Source: Streptomyces griseus subsp. griseus (GTDB taxonomy: Bacteria > Actinomycetota > Actinomycetes > Streptomycetales > Streptomycetaceae). Taken from it: 64,000 bases of DNA. Position 1 is the first letter of the stretch, and each line of letters begins with the position of its first letter. The DNA lies in the NCBI RefSeq assembly GCF_003610995.1, contig NZ_CP032543.1, positions 5,332,001 to 5,396,000 of the forward strand. Reading direction: 5' to 3'. A program made the translations under genes and the position numbers. Positions 1-10,921 of this stretch are shown here, one piece after another. The notes under the pieces were generated by a model. The model saw nothing but the letters and a program-made list of their open reading frames with translations, had not been told where the DNA came from and made no database searches.

Positions 1-353
1 TGGACAAGAAGGCGCCCGCGGGCTTCGGCTTCGCCCTCACCATCGGCCTCTACGCCGACGACAAGGGCAACTGCGTCTTCGCCGACAGCGAGCAGTTCTA
101 CGAGTTCGACGTCCTCGCCGCCGGCACCGCCCCGGGCAAGCCCAACGAGGCCGAGCCCCAGGAGGGCGGCAAGAAGCCCCTGCCGGCCAAGCCCGTCGGC
201 AACAGCCAGGTCAAGCCCGAGGGCACCCTCGCCCAGACCGGTTCGGACTCCAACCTGCCGGTCATCGCGACCATCGGCGGCGTGGCGGTCCTCGCCGGCG
301 CCGGTGTCGTCTTCGCGCTGGGCCGCCGCCGCAAGGGCGGCGCCACCGCCTGA
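1..353 (+). CDS. C-terminal part of a sortase-anchored surface protein (5' end outside window)
   Basis: The open frame begins at base 3 and gives 116 residues to a TGA at 351-353; the start lies upstream of the window. Near its end are a sorting signal LAQTG (about residues 76-80 of the fragment), a hydrophobic segment of about 20 residues, and a positive tail with RRRK. LAxTG is the form recognised by class E sortases, common in Streptomyces, so the protein is probably attached to peptidoglycan after secretion. The visible upstream part is a short beta-rich stretch, then a Pro/Lys/Glu-rich spacer likely to cross the wall. The ligand-binding part and the function cannot be judged from this fragment. 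Confidence 0.85.
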   Translation, partial: DKKAPAGFGFALTIGLYADDKGNCVFADSEQFYEFDVLAAGTAPGKPNEAEPQEGGKKPLPAKPVGNSQVKPEGTLAQTGSDSNLPVIATIGGVAVLAGAGVVFALGRRRKGGATA

Positions 354-358
354 CGTAC

Positions 359-404
359 GTGAGGGGGGTGCCGCCGCCCGGCCGGGCGGCGGCACCCCCC
401 TCAC
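359..404. terminator. Strong bidirectional terminator hairpin
   Basis: A perfect inverted repeat with 23-bp arms (359-381 and 382-404) and essentially no spacer lies between the stop codons of two convergent genes. It has no clear T tract, as is usual for Streptomyces terminators. It should stop transcription from both sides. Confidence 0.85.
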
Positions 405-411
405 CGTTCGC

Positions 412-2376
412 TCAGACCAGGCTGTCCTTCCACGTCCGGTGCAGCCCGGCGAACCGCCCCGTACCGCCGATGAGTTCGGCCGGCGCACCGTCCTCCACGA
501 TGCGGCCGCCCTCCATCACCAGCACCCGGTCCGCGATCTCCACGGTGGACAGGCGGTGGGCGATCACCACCGCCGTACGGCCGTGCAGCACCGTGTCCAT
601 GGCGCGCTGTACCGCCCGCTCGCCGGGGACGTCCAGGGAGCTGGTCGCCTCGTCGAGGATCAGCACCGCCGGGTCCGCCAGCAGGGCACGGGCGAAGGCG
701 ACCAACTGACGCTGGCCCGCCGAGATCCGGCCGCCCCGCTTCCGTACATCCGTGTCGTACCCCTCGGGCAGCGCGGCGATGAAGTCGTGCGCGCCGATCG
801 CCTTCGCCGCCCGTTCGATCTCGTCACGGGTGGCGTCCGGGCGGCCGATCGCGATGTTCTCCGCCACCGTCCCGGAGAACAGGAACGCCTCCTGCGTCAC
901 CATCACCACGCCCTTGCGCAGCTCGGCCGTGGCCAGGTCGCGCAGGTCCACCCCGTCCAGCAGGACCCGGCCGTCGGTCGGGTCGTAGAACCGGGCCAGC
1001 AGCTTGGCCAGCGTCGACTTGCCCGCGCCCGTGGAGCCGACGACCGCCACCGTGGCGCCCGCGGGGATGCGCAGGTCGAAGGTGGGCAGCACCTCGCCGC
1101 CCGTACGGTAGGCGAACCGCACCCCGTCGAAGACGACCTCCCGGCCCGGGAAGTCGCCGGAGCGGGCGGGCAGCTCCTTCGGGTCCGCCGCCACCGGGAC
1201 CGTCGGGGTCTGGGCCAGCAGGCCCGCGATCTTCTCCAGCGAGGCCGCCGCCGACTGGTAGGAGTTGAGGAACATCCCCAGCCGGTCGATCGGGTCGTAG
1301 AGCCGCCGCAGATACAGCACCGCCGCCGCCAGTACCCCGAGCGCCAGCGTCCCGTCGGCCACCCGGTAGGCGCCCCACAGGACCATCGCGGCGACCGCCG
1401 TGTTGGCGACCAGCCGGGAGCCGATGACGTAACGCGCCATCTCCAGCAGCGCGTCCCCGTTGCGCCGCTCGTGCACCTGGTTGAGCGAGGCGAACGCGGC
1501 GTCGTTGGACCGCTCCCGGCGGAACGCCTGGACCGGCCGGATGCCGTTCATGGTCTCCGCGAACTTGACGATCACCGAGGCGATCGCCGTCGACCGCGCC
1601 CCGTACACCACGGCCGCGCGCCGCCGGTAGAGCCGTACCAGCAGATACAGCGGTACGAAGGAGAGCACCGCGATCCCTCCGATGCCGAGGTCCAGCCAGA
1701 GCAGGACCAGCCCGATCGACACGAAGGAGAGGACGACGGTGATCAGCTCCTGGAGCCCCTCGCTCAGCAGCTCCTGGAGGGATTCGACGTCCGTGGTGGA
1801 GCGGGAGATCAGCCGTCCCGAGGTGTAGCGCTCGTGGAAGTCCACGCTCAGCGCCTGGGCGTGGCGGAAGATCCGGCCGCGCAGGTCCAGCAGCGCGTCC
1901 TGGTTGATGCGGGCCGAGCCCCGGACGAACGCGTACTGGAGCACCCCCGCGCCCACCGAGCAGAGCAGGTAGCCCACCGCGACCGCGATCAGCGGCCCGT
2001 AGTCGTGGTCCCGGAAGGCCGGGACCCCGCTGTCGATCGCGTACGCCACCAGCAGCGGGCCCGCCTGGATCGCCGCCTGCTGGAGGATCAGCAGCAGCGC
2101 GGCCACCACCACCCGGCCGCGCATGGGGGAGAGGAGGGAGAACAGGAGCGCCCGGGTCGCGCCGCGCGGTGCGGGCAGGTCGTCCTGGTCGAAGGGGTCG
2201 CCGGGTCCCTCGGCCGCGGGTCCCTTCGGTCCGGCCCCCTCCGGCTCACGTCCCTCCGGCTCGGGTCCCTTGGACGAGGCTCCCTTCGGTGCGGGTGCCT
2301 GGGCCGTCCGGCCGGGCTCCGGGCCGTCGTCGTCACCGGGGGCGGTGCGCGTGGCGTCGTTCGTGGTCGTGGTCAT
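412..2376 (-). CDS. ABC exporter half-transporter (permease fused to ATPase), second of a pair
   Basis: 654 aa. The N-terminal 75 or so residues are low complexity (repeats of the EPEG/GPKG type). A six-helix exporter membrane domain follows, then a nucleotide-binding domain with Walker A GSTGAGKS (about residue 446), signature SAGQRQ (about 550) and Walker B LILDEATSS (about 568) with an intact catalytic Glu. This is the MsbA/MdlB type of exporter half. Its start overlaps the stop of the upstream minus-strand gene by 4 bp (2373-2376), so the two are translationally coupled and probably form a heterodimer in the cytoplasmic membrane. The substrate (drug, lipid or peptide) cannot be told from sequence. 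Confidence 0.9.
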   Translation of the reverse strand: MTTTTNDATRTAPGDDDGPEPGRTAQAPAPKGASSKGPEPEGREPEGAGPKGPAAEGPGDPFDQDDLPAPRGATRALLFSLLSPMRGRVVVAALLLILQQAAIQAGPLLVAYAIDSGVPAFRDHDYGPLIAVAVGYLLCSVGAGVLQYAFVRGSARINQDALLDLRGRIFRHAQALSVDFHERYTSGRLISRSTTDVESLQELLSEGLQELITVVLSFVSIGLVLLWLDLGIGGIAVLSFVPLYLLVRLYRRRAAVVYGARSTAIASVIVKFAETMNGIRPVQAFRRERSNDAAFASLNQVHERRNGDALLEMARYVIGSRLVANTAVAAMVLWGAYRVADGTLALGVLAAAVLYLRRLYDPIDRLGMFLNSYQSAAASLEKIAGLLAQTPTVPVAADPKELPARSGDFPGREVVFDGVRFAYRTGGEVLPTFDLRIPAGATVAVVGSTGAGKSTLAKLLARFYDPTDGRVLLDGVDLRDLATAELRKGVVMVTQEAFLFSGTVAENIAIGRPDATRDEIERAAKAIGAHDFIAALPEGYDTDVRKRGGRISAGQRQLVAFARALLADPAVLILDEATSSLDVPGERAVQRAMDTVLHGRTAVVIAHRLSTVEIADRVLVMEGGRIVEDGAPAELIGGTGRFAGLHRTWKDSLV

Positions 2377-4394
2377 CGGCGACTGCCCTCCTCGGCGGGG
2401 ATCTGGTGAGTGGGGGACCCGGTGGTCACGGGGCCGGGGCCCGCGGTGACGGGCCGCACGCCGGGTGACGTGACCTCGGATCCGCCCGTGCCCGGCTCCG
2501 CCCCGGGGCTGCCGACACCGGGGTCCGCCTCAGGGCCGCCCGTGGCCGAGCCCGGCTCCGCCCCCGGGTTGCCCGCGCCCGGCTCCGCCCCGGCGTCACC
2601 TCCCGTATCAGCGCCCCCGCCACCTCCGCCCGGCTCCGCCCCCGACATCAGCCATGCGTACTCCGCGTTCGACCGCAGCAGCTCCTGGTGCGTGCCCACC
2701 GCCGCGATCCGGCCCTCCGACAGCAGCGCCACCCGGTCCGCCAGCATCACGGTCGAGGGGCGGTGCGCCACCACCACCGCCGTGGTCTCCTCCAGCACCT
2801 GGCGCAGCGCCGCCTCCACCAGCGTCTCCGTGTGCACGTCGAGTGCCGAGAGCGGGTCGTCCAGCACCAGGAAGCGCGGTTCGCCCACCACCGCACGGGC
2901 CAGGGCGAGGCGTTGGCGCTGGCCGCCGGAGAGGCTCAGGCCCTGCTCGCCGACCTCCGTGTCCAGGCCCGCCGGCAGCTCGTGCACGAAGCCGGCCTGG
3001 GCCACCGCGAGCGCTCGCCGCACCTGGTCCTCGTCCGCGTCCTCGGCGCCCATCCGCACGTTCTCGCCGACCGTCGCGGAGAACAGCGTCGGCTCCTCGA
3101 ACGCCACCGACACCAGCTCCCGCAGCCGCGAGCGCTCCATCGTGGCGATGTCCTCACCGTCCAGCGTGATCCGGCCGCCGGTCACCTCGTGCAGCCGGGG
3201 GACCAGTGCGGTGAGCGTGGTCTTGCCAGAGCCCGTACCGCCCACCAGGGCCAGCGTCTCGCCGGGCCGCACCTGGAGGTCGATCCGGGCCAGGACCGGC
3301 GGCGAGCCCGGCTCCGCGTCCGGGTAGCGGAACTCCACGCCCTCGAACACCATCCCGGCGGGCGCGTCCGGCGCACCCGCGCGGGCGGCCGCCGCACCTT
3401 CCTCCTCCGCCGCGTCCATCACCTCGAAGTACCGGTCGGTCGCGGTCGCCGACTCCTGGCTCATCGCCAGCAGGAACCCGATCGACTCCACCGGCCACCG
3501 CAGCGCGAGCGCCGTCGAGAGGAAGGCGACCAGGGTGCCCGCCGAGAGCGAGCCGTCCGCCACCTGGATCGTGCCGAGCACCAGCGCAGCCCCGATCGCC
3601 AGCTCCGGGATGGCCGTGATGAGCGCCCAGATCCCGGCGAGCAGCCGGGCCTTGCCCAGCTCCGTGGCGCGCAGCCGCTGCGAGAGTGCCTTGAAGGCCT
3701 TCGCCTGGCTGCGGTGGCGGCCGAAGCCCTTGACGATCCGGATGCCGAGCACGCTCTCCTCGACGACCGTGGTCAGATCGCCGACCTGGTCCTGCGCCTT
3801 CCGCGCCACCAGCGAATACTTCGTCTCGAAGACCGAGCACAGGATGATCAGCGGCACCGCCGGCGCCAGCAGCACCAGCCCGAGCGACCAGTCCTGCGCG
3901 AACAGGATGACGAAACCGACCAGGATCGTCGCCGCGTTGACGACCAGGAACGTCAGCGGGAACGCCAGGAACATCCGCAGCAGCATCAGGTCCGTCGTGC
4001 CGCGCGACAGCAACTGGCCCGAGGGCCACCGGTCGTGGAAGGCCACCGGCAGCCGTTGCAGATGGCGGTAGAGGTCGGCCCGCATCGACGCCTCGACCCC
4101 GGCCAGCGGACGCGCCACCAGCCACCGCCGGAACCCGAACAGCACGGCCTCCGCGATGCCGAGCAGCAGCAGGTACAGCGCGCCCAGCCAGACGCCGCCC
4201 GGGTCCCGGTCGGCCACCGGCCCGTCCACCATCCACTTCAGGATCAGCGGGATCACCAGCGACAGACAGGACGCCACGATCGCCACGAGGGCGGCGGTGA
4301 ACAGGCGGACCCGTACCGGGCGGACATAGGGCCACAGACGCAGGAGGGAGCGCACGGCGGACCGGTCCGTGCGCTCTGCAGGCTTTTCGGGCAT
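2373..4394 (-). CDS. ABC exporter half-transporter (permease fused to ATPase), first of a pair
   Basis: 673 aa. An exporter membrane domain is followed by an ATPase domain with Walker A GGTGSGKT (about residue 384), signature LSGGQRQR (about 485) and Walker B VLDDPLSALD (about 506). The residue after the Walker B Asp is Asp, not the usual catalytic Glu, as in the degenerate half of heterodimeric exporters. The partner at 412-2376 keeps the Glu, which supports an asymmetric heterodimer. The last 90 or so residues are a Gly/Ala/Pro/Glu-rich repeat tail (PGAEPG-like units) of no known function; the partner's N-terminus is also repetitive, so the gene junction is flanked by repeat-derived sequence on both sides. 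The ATG at 4394 faces the divergent gene at 4579. Confidence 0.9.
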   Translation of the reverse strand: MPEKPAERTDRSAVRSLLRLWPYVRPVRVRLFTAALVAIVASCLSLVIPLILKWMVDGPVADRDPGGVWLGALYLLLLGIAEAVLFGFRRWLVARPLAGVEASMRADLYRHLQRLPVAFHDRWPSGQLLSRGTTDLMLLRMFLAFPLTFLVVNAATILVGFVILFAQDWSLGLVLLAPAVPLIILCSVFETKYSLVARKAQDQVGDLTTVVEESVLGIRIVKGFGRHRSQAKAFKALSQRLRATELGKARLLAGIWALITAIPELAIGAALVLGTIQVADGSLSAGTLVAFLSTALALRWPVESIGFLLAMSQESATATDRYFEVMDAAEEEGAAAARAGAPDAPAGMVFEGVEFRYPDAEPGSPPVLARIDLQVRPGETLALVGGTGSGKTTLTALVPRLHEVTGGRITLDGEDIATMERSRLRELVSVAFEEPTLFSATVGENVRMGAEDADEDQVRRALAVAQAGFVHELPAGLDTEVGEQGLSLSGGQRQRLALARAVVGEPRFLVLDDPLSALDVHTETLVEAALRQVLEETTAVVVAHRPSTVMLADRVALLSEGRIAAVGTHQELLRSNAEYAWLMSGAEPGGGGGGADTGGDAGAEPGAGNPGAEPGSATGGPEADPGVGSPGAEPGTGGSEVTSPGVRPVTAGPGPVTTGSPTHQIPAEEGSRR

Positions 4395-4578
4395 CAGAAC
4401 CGACTGTACGTTTCACCACTGACATCGGTCCTCCCAATTTCGGCCGGAGGCCGCGCCGTCCCGAGCCGGAGAGCCCGCCGTGTCCACAGGTCGTACCCCG
4501 GGGTCAACCGATCGGTTGATGCGACGCCGAGCGTGATGACGGATACCGTCCGCTCCCGCCCGCCGGAACCCTGGGGGC

Positions 4579-5496
4579 ATGGCAATCATCGAAGTCAACG
4601 GGGTGCGCAAGACCTACGCGGGCCGCCACGTGGTCGACGGCGTCTCCTTCGCCGTCGAGGAGGGGGAGATCTTCGGCATCCTCGGCCCCAACGGGGCGGG
4701 CAAGACCACCACCGTCGAGTGCGTGGAGGGCCTGCGCATCCCCGACGGGGGCACGATCAGGGTCGCCGGACTCGACCCCGTCGCCGACCACGACCGGGTG
4801 ACGCACCTGCTCGGCGCCCAGCTCCAGGAGAGCGAGCTCCAGGCCAAACTGACCGTACGGGAGGCGCTGGAGCTCTACAGCTCCTTCTATCCGGCCCCGG
4901 CCGACTGGCGGCCCCTGGTCGAACGGCTCTCCCTGACGGACCGCCTCACCACCCGCTTCGCCAAGCTCTCCGGCGGCCAGAAGCAGCGGCTGTTCATCGC
5001 GCTCGCCCTGATCGGCGACCCGAAGGTCGTCGTCCTGGACGAGCTGACCACCGGCCTGGACCCGCGCGCCCGCCGCGACACCTGGAAGCTCATCGAGGAG
5101 ATCCGCGACGGCGGCGTGACCGTCCTGCTGGTCACCCACTTCATGGAGGAGGCCCAGCGCCTCTGCGACCGGGTCGCCGTCATCGACCGGGGCAGGGTCG
5201 TCGCCCTGGACACCCCGGCCGGGCTGATCCGGCAGGCCACCGGCTCCACGGTCATCTCCTTCGTCCCCTCCCGCCCGCCGACCGGGCCCGAGCTGGACCG
5301 GCTGGGCGCGCTGCCCGGCGTCGCCTCGGTGACGCCGCCCGACGCCGCCGGCGTCCTCGTCCTGCACGCCACCGACGACACGGTGACCCCGCTCATCGCC
5401 CTGCTCGCCGAACTCGGCGTCACCGCGCGGCGGCTGCGGATCACCGAGACCAGCCTCGACGAAGCCTTCCTCGACCTCACCGGACAGGACGCCTGA
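4579..5496 (+). CDS. ABC transporter ATP-binding protein (drug/multidrug export type)
   Basis: 305 aa. Walker A GPNGAGKT is at about residues 36-43, signature LSGGQKQR at about 131 and Walker B VVLDELTTGLD at about 152. The C-terminal 80 residues form the extra domain typical of DrrA/CcmA-like exporters. It should power the permease encoded immediately downstream (1-base gap), giving a two-subunit efflux or export complex at the membrane. The next genes encode a sensor kinase and a response regulator, a common arrangement in which the two-component system controls the transporter. The substrate is unknown. Confidence 0.92.
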   Translation: MAIIEVNGVRKTYAGRHVVDGVSFAVEEGEIFGILGPNGAGKTTTVECVEGLRIPDGGTIRVAGLDPVADHDRVTHLLGAQLQESELQAKLTVREALELYSSFYPAPADWRPLVERLSLTDRLTTRFAKLSGGQKQRLFIALALIGDPKVVVLDELTTGLDPRARRDTWKLIEEIRDGGVTVLLVTHFMEEAQRLCDRVAVIDRGRVVALDTPAGLIRQATGSTVISFVPSRPPTGPELDRLGALPGVASVTPPDAAGVLVLHATDDTVTPLIALLAELGVTARRLRITETSLDEAFLDLTGQDA

Positions 5497-5497
5497 C

Positions 5498-6310
5498 ATG
5501 AGCCCCGACACCACCACCGCACGGGCCGCGGCCCCCGAGGCCCGCACCGCCCCGGCCGACGGGCGCCGCCGAGGCCCCACGGCCGCCGTCCTCGCCGCCG
5601 AGACCCGGCTCTTCCTGCGCGAACCCAGCAGCATCTTCTGGATCGTCGCCTTCCCCACCGTCCTCCTGGTGATCCTCGGCTTCGTCCCGGCCTTCAAGGT
5701 GCCCGAGGAAGGACTCGGCGACCGGCGCGTCATCGACCTCTACGTCCCCGTCTCGATCCTGCTCGCCATGATCATGTCGGGGCTCCAGGCGATGCCCCCG
5801 GTCCTCGCCGCCTACCGCGAGCGCGGCATCCTGCGCCGGATGTCCGCCACCCCGGTGCGCCCCTCGGCCCTCCTCACCGCACAGATCGCGCTGCACGGCG
5901 CGGCCGCGCTCGTCTCGGCGGTCCTGGTCGTCGTGGTGGGCGGGGCCGCCTACGGCGTGCCGCTGCCCGGCAACCCGCTCGGCTACCTCCTGGCGCTGCT
6001 GCTCGTCCTCGCCGCCGCCCTCGCCCTGGGCGCGACGATCACCGGCCTCTTCCGGACGGCGAAGGCGGCCACCGCCGTCGGCTCCGCCTCCTACATCGTC
6101 ATGATGTTCACGGCCGGGGTCTGGGTCCCCGTCCAGGCCATGCCCGGCACCCTGCGCCGGGTCGTGGAGGCCAGCCCCTTCGGTGCCGCCTCCCAGGCGC
6201 TGGACGACGCGGCCCTCGGCCAGTGGCCGAGCTGGACCCACCTCGGGATCGTCGCCCTGTGGACCCTGGTGGCGGGCTACACGGCGGGCCGCGTCTTCCG
6301 GTGGCAGTGA
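5498..6310 (+). CDS. ABC transporter permease (ABC-2 type)
   Basis: 270 aa, predicted integral membrane protein. After a cytoplasmic Ala/Arg-rich N-terminus of about 35 residues there are about six hydrophobic segments and an ABC-2 type core. The ATG lies one base after the ATPase stop, so the two are surely co-translated. Length and layout match DrrB-like permeases. It is probably part of the 4579-8439 operon (ATPase, permease, sensor kinase, response regulator). Confidence 0.9.
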   Translation: MSPDTTTARAAAPEARTAPADGRRRGPTAAVLAAETRLFLREPSSIFWIVAFPTVLLVILGFVPAFKVPEEGLGDRRVIDLYVPVSILLAMIMSGLQAMPPVLAAYRERGILRRMSATPVRPSALLTAQIALHGAAALVSAVLVVVVGGAAYGVPLPGNPLGYLLALLLVLAAALALGATITGLFRTAKAATAVGSASYIVMMFTAGVWVPVQAMPGTLRRVVEASPFGAASQALDDAALGQWPSWTHLGIVALWTLVAGYTAGRVFRWQ

Positions 6311-6327
6311 CGGAGCGGGAACGGCTG

Positions 6328-6385
6328 GCCGGGCCGCACGTGACGGGGACCGGCGGGCCGGGCCGCACGTGACGGGGACCGGCGG
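6328..6385 (+). repeat. Two tandem copies of a 29-bp repeat
   Basis: Two identical 29-bp units (6328-6356, 6357-6385) lie between the permease stop (6310) and the sensor kinase start (6405). Each carries CACGTG. They occupy most of the short intergenic gap. Confidence 0.9.
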
Positions 6386-6404
6386 GCCGGGGGAGACTGC
6401 GGGC

Positions 6405-7697
6405 ATGAGCCAGCCGTCCGGCCGCCCCGCCCACTCCACCGGCCCGACGGGCCCCCGCACCATCGAGCAGCGCTGGGAGCAGTTCTACCGGTACGGGCCC
6501 TACGCCGTGCTGACCCTGGCCTCCGTCCTCGGGGCGGTCGTCGCCGGGGAGCTGATGACCCCCGGTGAGATGTACGCGGCCGGGGCCCTGGTCGCGCTCG
6601 CCTACGGGCTCCAGATCTGGTGGGGCCGCAAGCGCGTACACACCCCGCCGGGCGCCCCGGCCGGGGCGGTCTACTACACCGTGCGGTTCGTCCTCGCCTT
6701 CGTTCTTTCCTGGCTCAACCCGTTCTTCGCGATCTACGCGTGCCTCGGCTACTTCGACGTCGAGCCGCTCCTGCCCAAGCGCGCCGTCCGGGCCGGACTG
6801 CTCGCCACCGCGGTGATCCTCGCCGGTTCGCAGAGCGGCGGACTGCCGCCCGCCTCCGCGATGAACTGGGCCGCCTTCGCCGCGCTCTACCTCCTCAACG
6901 CCTGCCTCACCCTCTTCTTCTGGCACGTGGGGGTGCGGGAGGAGGAGAAGGGCCGCATCCAGGTCGAGACCATCGCCGAGCTGGAGCGCACCAACATCCG
7001 GCTGGAGGAGGCGATGGCGGAGAACGCCGCCCTGCACGCCCAGCTCCTCGTCCAGGCCCGCGAGGCCGGGGTGGACGACGAGCGGCGCCGGCTGGCCGCC
7101 GAGATCCACGACACCCTCGCCCAGGGGCTGACCGGCATCATCGCCCAGCTCCAGGTCGTCACCTCCACCCGTGACACCGACCCGGACACCGCCCGCGGCC
7201 ATCTGGAGAAGGCCGCCGCCCTGGCCCGCCACAGCCTCGGTGAGGCCCGCCGCTCCGTCCACAACCTGGCCCCCGCCGCCCTGGAGCACGACGAGCTGAC
7301 CGGCGCGCTGGAGAAGACGGTCACCACCTGGGCCGAACAGCACCGCGTACGGGCCGACTTCACCGTCACCGGCACCGCCGAACCGGTCCACGACGAGGTC
7401 GCCGCCACCCTCCTGCGCATCGCGGGCGAGGCCCTGGCCAACACCGGCCGCCACGCCGCGGCCTCCCGGGTCGGCGTGACGCTCTCCTTCATGGACGACG
7501 AACTGGCCCTGGACGTACGGGACGACGGCTGCGGCTTCGACCCCTCGGCCCTCGCCCCGGCCGGACGCACCGGCGGATTCGGCCTCGGCGGTATGCGGGC
7601 CCGCGCGGAGCGCATCGCGGGCACGGTGGAGGTGGAGTCCGAGCCGGGCGGCGGTACGGCGGTCTCGGCCCGGGTCCCCCTGGTCAGACACGGCTGA
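6405..7697 (+). CDS. Two-component sensor histidine kinase (NarL-partner, HPK7 type)
   Basis: 430 aa from an ATG preceded by a GGGGGAG ribosome site; the frame is open further upstream, but that part runs through the preceding permease gene and the repeat. The N-terminus has about four to five membrane segments (residues 30-165), then a short coiled coil. The phospho-acceptor region AAEIHDTLAQG has the His at about residue 234. The ATPase domain ends with GLGGMRARAERI. It should autophosphorylate and pass the phosphate to the regulator at 7777. The sensing part is embedded in the membrane with little external sequence, which suits detection of membrane stress or a lipophilic compound, but the signal is unknown. 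Confidence 0.92.
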   Translation: MSQPSGRPAHSTGPTGPRTIEQRWEQFYRYGPYAVLTLASVLGAVVAGELMTPGEMYAAGALVALAYGLQIWWGRKRVHTPPGAPAGAVYYTVRFVLAFVLSWLNPFFAIYACLGYFDVEPLLPKRAVRAGLLATAVILAGSQSGGLPPASAMNWAAFAALYLLNACLTLFFWHVGVREEEKGRIQVETIAELERTNIRLEEAMAENAALHAQLLVQAREAGVDDERRRLAAEIHDTLAQGLTGIIAQLQVVTSTRDTDPDTARGHLEKAAALARHSLGEARRSVHNLAPAALEHDELTGALEKTVTTWAEQHRVRADFTVTGTAEPVHDEVAATLLRIAGEALANTGRHAAASRVGVTLSFMDDELALDVRDDGCGFDPSALAPAGRTGGFGLGGMRARAERIAGTVEVESEPGGGTAVSARVPLVRHG

Positions 7698-7776
7698 CCG
7701 GCGGCGGGAGCCTCCGCCCGACCCGCCCCCGGGGCCCTGGCCAGGCGCGCCCGCCCCGCCGTACGGTGGCCCTGCC

Positions 7777-8439
7777 ATGACCGAGAACCCCGAACGCACC
7801 CCCACCCGGTCCATCACCCTCGTCCTCGTCGACGACCATCCCGTCGTCCGCGACGGGCTGCGCGGCATGTTCACCGCCGAACCCGGCTTCGACGTCCTCG
7901 GCGAGGCGGCGAACGGCGTCGACGCCCTCGCCGTCGTCGAACGCCTCGACCCGGACGTCGTCCTGATGGACCTGCGGATGCCCGGCGGCGGGGGAGTGGC
8001 CGCCATCGCCGAGCTGGCCCGGCGCGGCGCCCGCTGCCGGGTCCTGGTGCTGACGACGTACGACACCGACTCCGACACCCTCCCCGCGATCGAGGCGGGC
8101 GCCACCGGCTATCTGCTCAAGGACGCGCCGCGCGAGGAGCTGTTCGCCGCCGTCCGGGCCGCCGCCGACGGCCGCAGCGTCCTCTCACCCGCCGTCGCCT
8201 CCCGCCTGATGACCCGCGTCCGGACGCCCACCGCCCCCGCCGACACGGCCCTCTCCGCCCGGGAGCGCGAGGTGCTGGTGCTGGTGGCGAAGGGCACGAC
8301 GAACCGGGAGATCGCCGCCGAACTCTTCATCAGCGAGGCGACCGTGAAGACCCACCTCACCCATATCTTCGCCAAGCTCGGCACCAAGGACCGGGCCGCG
8401 GCCGTGGCCGTCGGCTACGACCGGGGCATCCTCGGCTGA
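7777..8439 (+). CDS. Two-component response regulator, NarL/LuxR family
   Basis: 220 aa. The receiver domain has the acidic pair VDD near residues 18-20 and the phospho-acceptor Asp65 in VVLMDLRMP, with Lys in YLLKDAP. The C-terminal LuxR helix-turn-helix contains LSAREREVLVLVAKG and TVKTHLTHIF. It is the cognate partner of the kinase 80 bp upstream and probably regulates the ABC genes at 4579-6310. TACGGT lies about 9 bases before the ATG and there is no obvious Shine-Dalgarno site, so a leaderless transcript is possible; that is inference. Confidence 0.93.
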   Translation: MTENPERTPTRSITLVLVDDHPVVRDGLRGMFTAEPGFDVLGEAANGVDALAVVERLDPDVVLMDLRMPGGGGVAAIAELARRGARCRVLVLTTYDTDSDTLPAIEAGATGYLLKDAPREELFAAVRAAADGRSVLSPAVASRLMTRVRTPTAPADTALSAREREVLVLVAKGTTNREIAAELFISEATVKTHLTHIFAKLGTKDRAAAVAVGYDRGILG

Positions 8440-8453
8440 CCTCCCCCGCGGTC

Positions 8454-10766
<2,313 letters not shown>

Positions 10767-10921
10767 CGTGTCGCCTCCCGCGGCTCATGAGGACGGGCAC
10801 CGGAAAAGGGGCGCGCGACGTCCCGGCCGCGGCCCTCTCCTTGGTAGTCCTTCCCTCTGTTCTGCCCACCGCGGGGCCCGCACTCACGTTTCCCCCGACC
10901 GGCCCTGGTCGTTGGGGGAGC

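Noticed and set aside
304..2409. Long plus-strand open frame of 701 codons opposite the ABC exporter gene
   Set aside because: Arg/His/Gln-rich shadow of the minus-strand ABC gene caused by high GC at third positions; no motif or family match.
2688..5501. 937-codon plus-strand frame across an ABC gene, a divergent promoter and an ATPase gene
   Set aside because: Covers well-supported genes in other frames and has shadow-like composition.
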